Assembly (NCBI RefSeq): GCF_042477335.2
Contig: NC_091245.1
Location: 84,544,501 to 84,608,500, forward strand
DNA length: 64,000 nt
Origin: Ovis canadensis
Taxonomy: Eukaryota; Chordata; Mammalia; Artiodactyla; Bovidae
Direction: 5' to 3'
The notes below the pieces were generated by a model. That model was given only the letters and a program-made list of their open reading frames with translations, ran no database searches and had not been told where the DNA came from. Position 1 is the first letter of the stretch. Each line of letters begins with the position of its first letter. Below are positions 9,964 to 20,727 of this stretch, one piece after another. Made by a program: the position numbers and the translations under genes.

Positions 9964-10695
9964 GATGGAAGTCTTCCGTGTGTGTCATTACTGCTTTTTG
10001 GCCATTTTTGATGTTTTCAGCATGAAACATACAGCTCAGACATTTCTTATCACATCTAGGTTTCACCTGTCTCAATTAGAAAGAAAATTTGCTCTGAAGA
10101 CAAGTTCACTCTTTTAATGCTAATTTTGAGATTCTCATTTGATTGGGATATAAATAAATTTTGTGAAGATTGGTGGTTTAACCAATGATAGATAATACTT
10201 AGGAAAGAAATTAGGAGTATAAATTGTGGACTAAAAATAACTACCTCATAAGGACCCAATCCCACAGTGAGGAGGAATGAGTAAAGCAGGGCTCCTCCTG
10301 GGAATAAAGAACTTTTTGAGATGAATTACAAGTAATAAAAGAAGAAAGCCACATTCTTAACTGATGAATGGCAATCCCTGCGGAGAAAAGCTCTCATTTG
10401 TACTTTTCTCCTTTTGCGTGAGGCTGATTTCTAAAACATTAATTTTATTGTGTGAGCCACTACTTTTCTGCTCTCAGATTTGTCTGGACTGAGAAGACTG
10501 TCATATAACTACTCTAATTATTTTAACTCAGCTTTACTTAGTGCTACAATATTTAATCAGTTCTGTACATCCTTTAATTGACATATCATTCATGTTAGAA
10601 GCTATTACAAAGATGCATAAAATATACACTCACCAAAATAACCAAGAGAACTTTTCCTCCTCAGCCCACTCTCATTCACATGGCAACACCTGCTC
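9962..10695. other. No recognisable feature
   Basis: No gene or repeat recognised. Confidence 0.45.
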
Positions 10696-10697
10696 CC

Positions 10698-10773
10698 CAC
10701 AATCAGCTTGACAGATCTTGTCTCCCTCATTTTATTTTTCTCCATAACATTTATCACCAAATGACATGACATG
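10698..10773 (+). mobile_element. L2 LINE fragment
   Basis: Short match to the L2 3' region: TCATTTTATTTTTCTCCATAACATTTATCACCAAATGACAT. It is interrupted on the right by a SINE. Confidence 0.5.
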
Positions 10774-10783
10774 TAGTGGGTAG

Positions 10784-10981
10784 TATGAGAGTGAAAGTTG
10801 TTCAGTCACGTCCGACCCTTTTGACCCCATGGACTATACAATCCATGGAATTCTCCAGGCCAGAATACTGGAACTGGTAGCCCTTCTCTTCTCCAGGGGA
10901 TCTTCCCAACCCAGGGATCGAACCCAGGTCTCCCACATTGCAGGCAGATTCTTTATCAGCTTAGCCACAAGGGAAGCTTTT
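10784..10981 (-). mobile_element. Bov-tA SINE
   Basis: Minus-strand copy with the box B complement intact (GGGATCGAACCC, about 10914-10925). Flanks GTAGTGGGTA (10773-10782) and GCAGTGGGTA (10982-10991) form a likely 10-bp TSD with one mismatch. Confidence 0.9.
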
Positions 10982-11069
10982 GCAGTGGGTAAGCATAGTT
11001 CTAAGATGACCCCCAGTGAATCACATTCAAGTATACATTGCTGCCCTTTATAAAAAGTGCTATGCATTT

Positions 11070-11305
11070 ATTTTCTAGTTTTATTGAGACATAATTAACA
11101 CTGTATATGTTTAAGGTGTATAGCATGATGGTCTGATTGTATTGTAAAATTATTACCACAATAAGTTAGCTAATATCCATCACCTCATTTGGATACAATA
11201 AAAAGAAAAAAATTCTCATGTGATGAGAACTCTTAGGATCTACTCTCTTAACAACTTTTTGATATATTATACAGCAGTACTAACTCTAGATAGCATGTAG
11301 AACAT
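11070..11305 (-). mobile_element. L1M LINE 3' end, antisense
   Basis: Characteristic antisense L1M wording: TTATTTTCTAGTTTTATTGAGACATAATTAACA, GTTTAAGGTGTATAGCATGATG, CCATCACCTCAT and CTACTCTCTTAACAACTTTT. Diverged, so an old mammalian L1. Confidence 0.75.
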
Positions 11306-11308
11306 TAC

Positions 11309-11402
11309 ATCCTCCTCCAGGGTATCTTCCTGACCCAGGGATCAAACCCACATCTCTTACATCTCCTGCACTGGCAGGCAGGTTCTTTATCACTAGTGCT
11401 AG
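11309..11402 (-). mobile_element. Bov-tA head fragment
   Basis: Antisense of the SINE middle and tRNA head (TCCAGGGTATCTTCCTGACCC, GGCAGGCAGGTTCTTTATCACTAGTGC). The tail half is missing and a BovB copy begins directly after it. Confidence 0.75.
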
Positions 11403-12366
11403 GTCAGGAAGCAAGAGTTAGAACTGGACATGGAACAACAGACTGGTTCCAAATAGGAAAAGGAGTACGTCGAGGCTGCATATTGTCACCCTGCTGACTT
11501 AACTTCTATGCAGAGTACATCATGAGAAACGCTGGTCTGGAAGAAGCACAAGCTGGAATCAAGATTGCTGGGAGAAATATCAATAACCTCAGATATGCAG
11601 ATAACACCACCCTTAAGGCACAAAGTGAAGAGGAACTAAAAAGCCTCTTGATGAAAGGGAAAGAAGAGAGTGAAAAAGTTGGCTTAAAGCTCAACATTCA
11701 GAAAACAAAGATATGGCATCCGGTCCCATCACTTCATGGGAAATAGATGGGGAAACAGTGGAAACAGTGGCTGACTTTATTTTGGGGGGCTCCAAAATCA
11801 CTGAAGATGGTGATTGCAGCCATAAAATTAAAAGAAGCTTACTCCTTGGAAGGAAAGTTATGACCAACCTAGATAGCATATTGAAAAGCAGAGACATTAC
11901 TTTGCCAACAAAGGTCCATCTAGTCAAGGCTATGGTTTTTCCAGTGGTCATGTATGGATGTGAGAGTTGGACTGTGAAGAAAGCTGAGCACCGAAGAATT
12001 GATGCTTTTGAACTGTGATGTTAGAGAAGACTCTAAGTCCCTTGGACTGTAAGGAGATCTAACCAGTCCATCCTAAAGGAGATCAGTCCTGGGTGTTCAT
12101 TGGAAGGACTGAGGCTAAAGCTGAAACTCCAGTACTTTGGCCACCTCATGCAAAGAGTTGACTCATTGGAAAAGACTCTGATGCTGGGAGGGATTGGGGG
12201 CAGGAGAAGGGGACAACAGAGGATGAGATGGCTGGATGGCATCACCGACTGGATGGACATGAGTCTGAGTGAACTCTGGGAGTTGGTGATGGACAGGGAG
12301 GCCTGGCATGCTGTGATTCATGGAGTCGCAAAGAGGTGGACACGATTGAGCAACTGAGCTGAACTG
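11403..12366 (+). mobile_element. BovB LINE, 5'-truncated
   Basis: Starts in the RT domain (GGTCAGGAAGCAAGAGTTAG) and runs to the GAACTGAACTGA-type tail. RT C-terminal sequence is recognisable over the whole length. The 5' end abuts a SINE fragment, so the boundary may be rearranged. Confidence 0.92.
11522..12357 (+). pseudogene. Decayed BovB reverse transcriptase, catalytic motif altered
   Basis: Frames 11522-11746, 11713-12018 and 12100-12357 are successive pieces of the RT C-terminal half. In the first, motif C reads YADN, not YADD, so the second catalytic aspartate is lost. The second carries the [12 protein letters not shown] block. The last ends in the usual C-terminal TRLS. Two frameshifts separate the pieces. 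Confidence 0.88.
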
Positions 12367-12404
12367 AACCTGGGATTCCCAGAATAAATCCCTACTCTTT
12401 TTCT

Positions 12405-12710
12405 TTATGTTTCTTTTTTTCTTTTTGAATTTTGCTATTTGCTTATTTTTGGCTGCACTTGGTACTCGTTGCTCCTTGCCAGCTTCCTCTAACTGTGACA
12501 AGTGTGGTCTGCTCTCTAGTTGTGCTTGGGCTTCTCACTGTGGTTGCTTCTGCTGTGGCAGAGCACAGGCTCTAGGCACGTGGGCTCAGTACTTCTGGCA
12601 TAGGACCCTAGTTGCCCTGTGGCGTATGGGATCTTGCAGGAACAGGAATTGAAGCTGTGTCCCTGCATTGGCAAGCAGATTCTTAACCACTAGACCACGA
12701 GGGAAGTCCT
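12405..12710 (-). mobile_element. CHR-type artiodactyl tRNA SINE
   Basis: Antisense copy: T-rich start, TTTTTGGCTGCACTTGGTACTCGTTGC, GTTGTGCTTGGGCTTCTCACTGTGG, GCTCTAGGCACGTGGGCTCAG, then the tRNA-like head as TTCTTAACCACTAGACCACGAGGGAAGTCC. This is the cetartiodactyl CHR family, distinct from Bov SINEs. The 81-codon frame on the plus strand is incidental. Confidence 0.88.
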
Positions 12711-12711
12711 T

Positions 12712-13203
12712 AAACCCCTTGAATCCAGGCAGGACCTGTGACTTGCTTCTAGTGGATAGAAAATACACAGGTGAAGGAATGTTACTTCCTTGAGTAGCTT
12801 ATGTTATTTAGGACTCCTCAGCAGACAGGAACAAGGAATTCTCCTGATGGCCTTGAAGAAGGAAGCTACCAGTTTGTGAGAGGCTGTGAAGGGACCACAC
12901 GTTAAGGAATGGTAAGAGCCTCTAGAGGCATAGAATGGTCTTTTGTTGACAGGTAACAAGGATGTAGGGACTTCAGTCCTACAGCTTCAAGCAACAGTCT
13001 TCTGCCAACAACCATGTGGACCTAGAAGAGAATCCCAGGCTCTAAACAGGAATGTAACGCAGCCAACACCTTGACTGTAACCCTGCAAAGGACCCAGCTA
13101 TGCGAGGCCCAGACTCCTGCCCATGGACCCTGCAAGATAATAAGTACGTGTTGTTGCTAACTAAGTTTGTAGTAATTTGTTACATAGCAATTGAAAACTA
13201 ACA
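12712..13203 (+). mobile_element. MaLR (MLT1-type) LTR
   Basis: Opens with AACCCCTTGAATCCAGGCAGGACCTGTGACTTGC and closes with AAGATAATAAGTACGTGTTGTTG, CTAAGTTTGTAGTAATTTGTTACA and GAAAACTAACAC, the typical MLT1 3' end. Diverged, no partner LTR. Confidence 0.8.
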
Positions 13204-13239
13204 CACTATGTGATTTATTCATCTATATATCTTTACAGA

Positions 13240-14020
13240 TATTGTCTGCCCCTCTCTCCCTCCCAACACTTTTTTTAGCCTATAAGCATTATAAGAACAG
13301 GATTTTTTTTTGCATATTTTTAAAATGTGTACCCCAATGTTCATCGCAGCACTGTTTATAATAGCCAGGACATGGAAGCAACCTAGATGCCCATCAGCAG
13401 ATGAATGGATAAGAAAGCTGTGGTACATATACACAATGGAATATTACTCAGCCATTAAAAAGAATACATTTGAATCCATTCTAATGAGGTGGATGAAACT
13501 GGAGCCGATTATACAGAGTGAAGTAAGCCAGAAAGAAAAACACCAGTACAGTATATTAACACATATATATGGAATTTAGAAAGATGGTAATGATAACCCT
13601 GTATGCGAGACAGCAAAAGAGACACAGATGTATAGAACAGTATTTTGGACTCTGTGGGAGAGGGAGATGATGGGATGATTTGGGAGAATGGCATTGAAAC
13701 ATGCATAATATCACATATGAAACGAATCGCCAGTCCAGGTTCGATGCATGATACTGGATGCTTGAGGCTGGTGCACTGAGATGACCCAGAGGGACGGTAT
13801 GGGGAGGAAGGTAGGAGAGGGGTTCATGATGGGGAACACGTGTATACCTGTGGTGATTCATGTTGATGTATGGCAAAACCAATACAATATTGTAAAGTAA
13901 CCTCCAAATAAAATAAATAAATTTATATTAAAATAAATAAAACTACTGTATCTTCATCACCATAAAGATTACTCAGCACCTAGTAGGCTTTCCTTAAATA
14001 TATTTTAAGTGAACAAATAT
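13240..14020 (+). mobile_element. L2 LINE 3' end split by an L1
   Basis: Left part 13240-13324 (CTCTCTCCCTCCCAAC, AGCCTATAAGCATTATAAGAACAGGAT) and right part about 13943-14020 (CTACTGTATCTTCATCACC, CAGCACCTAGTAGGC) read in order as one L2 3' end once the L1 between them is removed. Confidence 0.6.
13325..13942 (+). mobile_element. Ruminant L1, 5'-truncated 3' end
   Basis: Contains the end of ORF2 (frame 13310-13579, with the conserved block [14 protein letters not shown] and [12 protein letters not shown], stop at 13577-13579), then the 3' UTR (CCAATACAATATTGTAAAGTAACCTCC) and an A-rich AAATAAATAAA tail. It is inserted within an L2. Confidence 0.93.
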
Positions 14021-14427
14021 TTTCATAGAGTTCTAAGTTTTCATCAGTGAATATATCTTATATCAAAGCTGTCATTAAATTAAATATAACATGTTCTAAA
14101 ATGCATGGCTTATTAATTTGTAGAGAATTGGATGCCTTCTGTCCCATGGTTATATTTTAAATTTTGATTAGAAAGTTCTTTTGTTTTTAAACAGAAGTAG
14201 GACATTCAAAAATTATTTGCTCATGCATTGAAATAACATATTAAACTTCCAGCAAGTGGATTACTGCACTGGGTATTGAGGAATACAGAGAGAAAAGAGA
14301 TTCACTTTTCTCTTCTCTTCAGTCCAAATGTGGGAGACACACAAGTTCCACGATATTGCATAAAAGCACAAAGGATTCCATCATAGACAGACTAGCAAAG
14401 TGAACAAAGAACCACAAGAGTAGCAAC
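14021..14427. other. No recognisable feature
   Basis: AT-rich, nothing recognised. Confidence 0.4.
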
Positions 14428-14429
14428 AA

Positions 14430-14595
14430 GCTGCTGCTGCTGCTGCTGCTGCTGCTGAGTCGCTTCAGTCGTGTCCGACTCTGTGCGGCAGCCCACCAGG
14501 CTCCCCCGTCCCTTGGATTCTCCAGGCAAGAACACTGGAGTGGGTTGCCATTTCCTTCTCCAATGCATTAAAATGAAAAGTGAAAGTAAAGTCAC
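14430..14595 (-). mobile_element. Bov-A2 SINE half with (CTG)9
   Basis: Antisense Bov-A2: nine CTG units (14431-14457), then AGTCGCTTCAGTCGTGTCCG, GGATTCTCCAGGCAAGAACACTGG and the linker AAAAGTGAAAGT. Only one monomer is present. A short internal deletion removes the usual GACCCCATAGAC. Confidence 0.9.
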
Positions 14596-14599
14596 AGTG

Positions 14600-14795
14600 T
14601 TACTGAAATTTGCTGGGTACCACAACCTCTTGCAAAGCACTTTGCATGCATTTTATCACTTTGCTCTCCACTGTTCCCAGCTCTGTTTTAGAGCTGAACA
14701 AATTTGGTTTACAGAGTTTAGATAACAAATGCCTGGTCTTACAGTAAGTGACCAAACTGAGAGTTGGACTTACATATGCCTAATTCTAGAGTCAA
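14600..14795 (+). mobile_element. MIR SINE
   Basis: MIR 5'-to-3' motif order: GTTACTGAAATTTGCTGGGTACC, AAAGCACTTTGCATGCATTTTATC, TTTAGAGCTGAACAAATT, AGTAAGTGACC. Diverged. Confidence 0.65.
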
Positions 14796-15203
14796 ATATA
14801 AAATCACTACTAATAGTTCTCACAAACATTAATGTGAATAAGCATCAGCTGCAGAGTTTGTTTAAAGTGAGGATTCTAGAGATTTTTCTCTAGGGATCTA
14901 AGAGAAGCTCGGAAATACATTTTTCAAGAAAGCAATTATCTGATTGAGTCTGATTGGGGGCATTTAGGACTTTAAGTAACATCGCACATTACTATGAATT
15001 CAGTTTTAGGGAGATGTAAAAATGAAGACTTCTTCAAAGAAGTAACACTTCATAAGATATAAATCAGATAGAAAAGGGAAAAGGAAGAAGAGAGCCTAGG
15101 TCAATATCACAGTTTACATGAAAACATGTAGGTTAGGCACACACTGTATGCCCCAGGAATTACAGTGAAGGCAGAGGGGATTTAGGGTGGGTATGGAGAC
15201 ATG
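14796..15203. other. No recognisable feature
   Basis: Nothing recognised. Confidence 0.4.
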
Positions 15204-15412
15204 CGGAGCTTCCTAGGTGGCACAAGTGGTAAAGAACGTGACTGCCAATGTAGGAGACATAAGACACCAGTTCCATCCCTGGGTTGGGAAGATACCCTGG
15301 AGGAGGGCATGACAACCCACTCCAGTATTCCTGCCTGGAGAATCCCATGCGCAGAGCATGGTGGGCTACAGTCCATGGGGTCACAAAGAGTCTGACACAA
15401 AGGCACTTAGAA
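15204..15412 (+). mobile_element. Bov-tA SINE
   Basis: Head GAGCTTCCTAGGTGGCACAAG, box B degraded (AGTTCCATCCC), body CCACTCCAGTATTCCTGCC, and tail GGGTCACAAAGAGTCTGACAC. An older copy than the one at 2145. Confidence 0.9.
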
Positions 15413-15430
15413 TGCATACATGGAAATATG

Positions 15431-15521
15431 CAGCCATGAATCCCAGGAACGGGGGAGCCTGGCGGGCTGCCGTCTAATGGGGTCTCACAGAGTCGGACAC
15501 GACTGAAGCGACTTAGCACAG
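15431..15521 (+). mobile_element. Bov-A2 SINE 3' fragment
   Basis: GAATCCCAGGAACGGGGGAGCCTGGCGGGCTGCCGTC then GAGTCGGACACGACTGAAGCGACTTAGCA. CpG-rich, so younger than the neighbouring Bov-tA that ends 19 bases upstream. Confidence 0.88.
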
Positions 15522-15599
15522 CAAGAGGAACGGCAGACAGAAGCCTGATCACGAGGGGCCTATTTTCTGTCCTTGACAGGATTGTCACGTAGTGTGTAG

Positions 15600-15812
15600 A
15601 AACAGGGAATCTGGAGACAAACTACCTGTAGTCAATTCCAAGCACTTCTTTTAAGAGATTTGAGATTATGGATAATTTACCTAATTGCTCTGTGACTCAT
15701 TTTCCTTATCTATAATTGGAGATAGTAATCCTACCTTATAGACTCATTATTTGCCTGGAACATAAGCACATACTAAACATTAGCCATTAATTTTATGCTG
15801 AAGTCAATGTGT
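15600..15812 (-). mobile_element. MIR SINE
   Basis: Antisense MIR: AATTGCTCTGTGACTCATTTTCCTTATCTATAATTGGAGATAGTAATCC, then TAGACTCATTATTTGCCTGGAACATAAGCACATA. Confidence 0.7.
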
Positions 15813-15954
15813 TACCCCTGAGTAATTTTTAAGCTAAGTCCATCTGGTATCCTTTTAGTGGTTAGATTCAATGGGGAAAATGTTGAAAACAAAATGACCA
15901 GTTAGAAGACCATTTCACGTGTGCCAAGAGCACACATTTGGAGGAGAAATGGAG

Positions 15955-16080
15955 GAGGGTCAGATTTGAAAAATATTGAAAGCAAAAAGTTACAGAGTAT
16001 AGTAATGATTAGATGTTGGGAGGGAGAGAAGGAGGATGGCTCCTGGCTTTCTCACTTAGGCCACTAGGGGTTTCACTAGT
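15955..16080 (-). mobile_element. L2-like fragment
   Basis: Resembles the antisense L2-associated consensus: GGTCAGATTTGAAAAATATTGAAAGC, GATTAGATGTTGGGAGGGAGAG and GGATGGCTCCTGGCTTTCT. Weak match. Confidence 0.4.
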
Positions 16081-16225
16081 GAATTCCCCTCACTATGTCC
16101 CAGATGTCTGCTTTGTTAGGTGATGATGGCAGATGCTGGATTTCCCCCTTTTCATTAGCTGACTGTCTAAGGGGGTTGGCAATTTTCTCTGTGCTGAAAG
16201 CAACATCATTGCTTCCTCTGCCCTA

Positions 16226-16639
16226 GTTCAGTTCAGTTCAGCTCAGTCGCTCAGTCGTGTCCAACTCTTTGTGACCCCATTAATCACAGCACGCCAGGCC
16301 TCCCTGTCCATCACCGTCTCCCAGAGTTCACTCAGACGCACGTCCATCGAGTCCGTGATGCCATCCAGCCATCTCATCCTCGGTCGTCCCCTTCTCCTCC
16401 TGCCCTCAATCCCTCCCAGCATCAGAGTCTTTTCCAATAAGTCAACTCTTCACATGAGGTGGCCAAAGTACTGGAGCTTCAGCTTTAGCATCATTCCTTC
16501 CAAAGAAATCCCAGGGTTGATCTCCTTTAGGATGGACTGGTTGGATCTCGTTGCAGTCCAAGGGACTCTCAAGAGTCTTCTCCAACACCACAGTTCAAAA
16601 GCATCAATTCTTCGGCGCTCAGCCTTCTTCACAGTCCAA
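16226..16639 (-). mobile_element. BovB LINE 3' end with 13-bp TSD
   Basis: Begins with the TTCAG repeats and retains many CpGs, indicating recent insertion. Flanks TCCTCTGCCCTAG (16213-16225) and TCCTCTGCCCCAG (16640-16652) are a 13-bp TSD with one mismatch. The RT C-terminal frames 16243-16437 and 16450-16632 are offset by a frameshift. Confidence 0.95.
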
Positions 16640-16652
16640 TCCTCTGCCCCAG

Positions 16653-17708
16653 GGACACCAATATAGCCTATTCCAGTTTTCTCAGCCTGCCCTGGCCTTG
16701 CTTCTGGCTGTATCTTGATTTATATTAGCATATTAAAGCCTCATTAATGTCACCCAGGGTAGACTGTCAACTGAAATAAGTTTTCTAGCAAGTTTTCTCC
16801 CATCTCCTCTTACTTTCAGGTTCATCAAACAAGGTATACATTTCTGTCATTGCCAAATTACTGACACACACCCCCAAAAGTGCATTCCCATTAATTACAG
16901 GTCTGTGTTAGAAACACTTTGACACTGAAGCTGGCAAAGGTACCCATTATACATGCACTAATGGTACACCTTGTACCTATCCCCCAAAGCCCAGCTACAA
17001 ATGCCAAGCATTTGTCATCATGAAGTGAAATCATTAGAGAATATGGGTGACTTTTGACAAGTGCCTACACTTGAAGAATTTCTAGTGAATAGTAAATCAG
17101 GTTAGCATATTTTTGGAGATAATGAACCTTACAAATAAATATCCATTTTCATATAAATTAGTAAGTAAAAGAGAAGTCCCTCTCTTTATATGAGGGTCTA
17201 GTCTTTATTCCATGTTAACAACTTCTCTCAGTATATCCTGTTATTTACCTGTAGAGAATCAGAGGCAATGGACTACACGTTTATATGTAAACGTGGAATG
17301 TCAGTAGGGCAAAAAGTCAATGATACAGGAACCAATGTATATTTTATAACATCAGTATGTGGAAAGACTAAGGATGGATTTGAAGAATAAAAATTGGAGA
17401 CATAGTGATCAGTTGTGAGATTACAGCTGATATAAAAGGATGAGGGCCTGAACTGGACCAGCAGTGGTGGAGATTAATTTGGATGTCACAGAGGGAATGC
17501 AAACACAGTTTATTGCTTGGCCAGAATCCACAGGTATCATCCAGCAACTCAAAATAATCCTTAATGGTTCTGCTCTCTAAAGAATTAAGTTTCACCTTAT
17601 TTTTGATGTTCTAAACCTCCCATTCTCAGAGTGATCTCTAGCACACTTATTCTATTTTTTGACACACAGAATTCATCTTATCATGCCACTGTCATTAACT
17701 CATTTAAA
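16653..17708. other. No recognisable feature
   Basis: About 1 kb without a gene or repeat I can name. The 75-codon minus-strand frame at 17368-17595 has no recognised domain. Confidence 0.45.
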
Positions 17709-18135
17709 AATCCTGGTCAACAACTATTCATTGAGTGCCTACTATGTGCCATGTCTGTTCCTCCTATTTCCTCTATTCTAGTGATACACCCACTCAATAG
17801 GAATTTGAAATATGAAAATTACTTAGTTATGTAACTGATAAATATACTGAGCACCTACTCTGTTTCTGGCAATATTTTAAGTGCTGGGAATGTGGTAATG
17901 AACAAAATAAATTAAAGTACCTTTTCAGGGGACTTTCAGTCTAGGTAGGGGGACCAAAGTCAAGAAGAAAAATAAGCCAAATATTTGTTGTGCCAGATTA
18001 CTCTAAGTCCTGTGGAGAACAATGAAGTGGGGGAGGGAATGGGGTGGATTAAGAGTGTCAGGAAATAAAATTTTAAATGCAATTGTCAGGTAAGACATTA
18101 CTGCCAAGCTGTATTTAAGCAAGATCATGAAGAAG

Positions 18136-19327
18136 CTCGTTTTAGAAAAGGCAGAGGAACCAGAGATCAAATTGCCAACATCTGCTGGATCATGGAAAAA
18201 GCAAGAGAGTTCCAGAAAAACATCTATTTCTGCTTGATTGACTATACAAAAACCTTTGACTGTGTGGATCACAATAAACTGTGGAAAATTCTTCAAGAGA
18301 TGGGCATACCAGACCACCTAACCTGCCTCTTGATAAACCTGTAAGCAGGTCAGGCAGCAACAGTTAGAACTGGACATGGTACAACAGACTGGTTTCAAAT
18401 AGGAAAAGGAGTATGTCAAGGCTGTATATTGTCACCCTGCTTATTTAACTTATATGCAGAGTACATCATGAGAAATGCTGTGCTGGAAGAAGCCCAAGCT
18501 GGAATCAAGATTGCTGGGAGAAATATCAATAACCTCAGATATGCAGATGACACCACCCTTATGGCAGAAAGTGAAGAAGGACTAAAGAGACTCTTGATGA
18601 AAGTGAAAGAGGAGAGTGAAAACTTTGGCTTAAAGCTCAACATGCAGAAAACGAAGATCATGGCATCTGGTCTCATCACTTCATGGAAAATAGATGGGGA
18701 AACAGTGGAAATAAGTGGCTGACTTTATTTTGGGGGGCTCCAAAATCACTGCAGATGGTGATTGCAGGCATGAAGTTAAAAGATGCTTACTCCTTGGAAG
18801 GAAAGTTATGACCAACCTAGATAGCATATTGAAAAGCAGAGATATTACTTTGCCAACAAAGGTCTGTCTCATCAAGGCTATGGTTTTTCCAGTGGTCATG
18901 TATGGATGTGAAAGTTGGACTATAAAGAAAGCTGAGTGCCGAAGAATTGATGCTTTTGAAGTGTGGTGTTGGAGAAGATATTTGAGAGTCCCCTGGACTG
19001 CAAGGAGATCCAACCAGTCCATCCTAAAGGAGATCAGTCCTGGGTGTTCATTGGAAGGACTGACGCTGAGGCTGAAACTCCAATACTTTGGCTACCTGAT
19101 GCGAAGAGCTGACTCATTGGAAAAGTTCCTGATGCTGGGAAAGATTGAGGGCAGGAGGAGAAGGAGATGACAGAGGATGAGATGGTTGGATGGTATCACC
19201 GACTCAATGGACATGAGTTTGGGTGAACTCCGGGAGTTGGTGATGGACAGGGAGGCCTGGCATGCTGTGGTTCCTGTGGTCTCAAAGAGTCAGACACTAC
19301 TTAGTGACTGAACTGAACTGATGAAGT
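18136..19327 (+). mobile_element. BovB LINE inserted in L2-like element
   Basis: Runs from mid-RT (GTTTTAGAAAAGGCAGAGG) to the GAACTGAACTGA tail. ATGAAGAAGC occurs at 18127-18136 and again at 19330-19339, a candidate 10-bp TSD; a few bases are shared with BovB, so the exact edge is ambiguous. The flanking L2-like sequence resumes in register. Confidence 0.92.
18144..19313 (+). pseudogene. Decayed BovB reverse transcriptase with intact YADD
   Basis: In frame fragments: the [17 protein letters not shown] motif A region (as KTFDCVDHNKLW) near 18240, RQGCILSP-like motif B (as QGCILSP) near 18415, and [15 protein letters not shown] motif C in frame 18429-18722. Frame 18715-19170 then carries the YGCESWT block. 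A stop follows LINL near 18344, and a frameshift lies at about 18715. Polymerase function is not possible from this locus. Confidence 0.85.
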
Positions 19328-19857
19328 AGATGAAGAAGCAAGCCATGCAAATATCCTAGAGAGGAGCATCCCAGACTCAGAGAATGTGAGTTCAAAGCTT
19401 AGCAGTGGGAACATGTTCAGAATCTGGGGTATCCTGGGAACTGCAAGGAAACACAATGAGACCAGAGCAGAGTGAGCATGGTGGTGGCGGAAAGAAGTAG
19501 AAGATGAAGTGACAGGAAATGTAGGACCAGACTTCAGGGACCATAAAGCAAGAATTCTGAGTAAAAGAATAATACAATATGACCCATACTTCCACAAAAT
19601 GCAAAGATCGAAGGCTAGTCAGGAGGCTATTGCAATAACCTGACAAGAGGCATTATTATTGTGGACTAAGTGACAGTCATGCAGGTGGGAAGAATCAGTT
19701 AGATTCTGGATGAAGTTTTGATTGGTTCACTGATAAGATGTGGGGTATTAGAGTATGAACGAACCCAAGGAGAACTCAAAAATCAAGTGGTCATTTATTG
19801 ATATTGAAAAGATGTTAGGAGAAGCAGGATTCAGGGGAAAGTCCAAAAGTTGGATTT

Positions 19858-20171
19858 TATTTTATTTTATGTAGTTTTTTTTAATTGGAATATGATTGCT
19901 TTACAACGTTGTATCAGTTTCTGCTGTTAAACAACATGAATGAGCTAGAAGTATATACATATATCCACTCCCTCTTGGACCTCCCTCCACTTTCCTCCTA
20001 TCTCATCCCTCTAGGTCCTCACAAAACACAGAGCTGAGCTTTCTTTGCACTATAAAGCAGCTTATACATTATCCATTTTATAATTGTAGTGTATATATGT
20101 CAGTCTTACTGTCCCAATTCGTTTCACCTTCCCCTCCCCACCCCAAGCCCACATGTCCGTTCTCCGTGCAG
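19858..20171 (-). mobile_element. Older L1 3' end with 11-bp TSD
   Basis: Antisense L1: TTTTTTTTAATTGGAATATGATTGCTTTACAACGTTGTATCAGTTTCTGCTG, then CCACTCCCTCTTGGACCTCCCTCC. It is bounded by AAGTTGGATTT at 19847-19857 and 20172-20182, a perfect 11-bp TSD. Confidence 0.9.
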
Positions 20172-20303
20172 AAGTTGGATTTAAACTGCTAACTAATGTC
20201 CATTAGAAATCTAAGTGGGGATACTGAGTAGGTAGTTGGAGATTGCCTTGTATTTAAAGGAAATACCTAAGCTAAAGACAGAAATTTAGGAATTGTCATT
20301 TTT

Positions 20304-20507
20304 GCTGCCCAATATGGTAATCACTAGGCGCATATGGCTATTTCTTAATAAATGTAAATGAATTATAAAAAAATAAGAAATTCAATGAATCCCACTAACC
20401 ACATGTCAAGTGTTTGGTGGGCTGTTGGCACATGTGCCTAGTGGCTGTTATATTAGACATCTGTGTAGAAAATTTGCATCAGCTCAGAAAATTCTATTGG
20501 ACAGCAC
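20304..20507. mobile_element. hAT-type non-autonomous DNA transposon
   Basis: Terminal inverted repeats GCTGCCCAAT (20304) and ATTGGACAGC (about 20497-20506), nine of ten complementary. Subterminal CACTAGGCGCATATGGCT and CACATGTGCCTAGTGGCT are also inverted copies. A second member of this family is at 34886-35815. No transposase is encoded. Confidence 0.7.
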
Positions 20508-20727
20508 CAGATTGGTAGTATTTAAAGACAAGAGATACAAGACTGGATGCAATCAACCCAGAAGAGGAAAGATGTGTGTGGGGAGGGGCTCTTTTTCTCA
20601 CAATTCCACAAGCAGTTGGTTGAAAAAAGATCTCCTGATGTTATTTTTAAACATTTAGCTAGTTAAACTACCCCTTTTCCCCCTTCTTCCTCCACCTAGT
20701 ATTTGCAGCCTTCGTTACCTCTTATTG

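Larger units (their letters stand above)
17710..20575 (-). mobile_element. L2-like LINE remnant, interrupted three times
   Basis: Antisense L2-like segments lie in consistent order at 17710-18135 (ACTATTCATTGAGTGCCTACTATGTGCC, GTGCTGGGAATGTGG), 19328-19857 (GCATCCCAGACTCAGAGAA, AGGAGGCTATTGCAATAACCTG), 20172-20303 (GAAATCTAAGTGGGGATACTGAGTAGGTAGTTGG) and 20508-20575 (GGTAGTATTTAAAGACAAGAG). Between them sit BovB, L1 and hAT insertions. About 1.1 kb of the old element remains. Assignment to L2 is from memory of the consensus. Confidence 0.55.

Noticed and set aside
14431-14457. (CTG)9 as a polyglutamine or polyleucine coding repeat
   Set aside because: CTG/CAG units are the normal end of Bov-A2 SINEs (also at 24341 and 28035).
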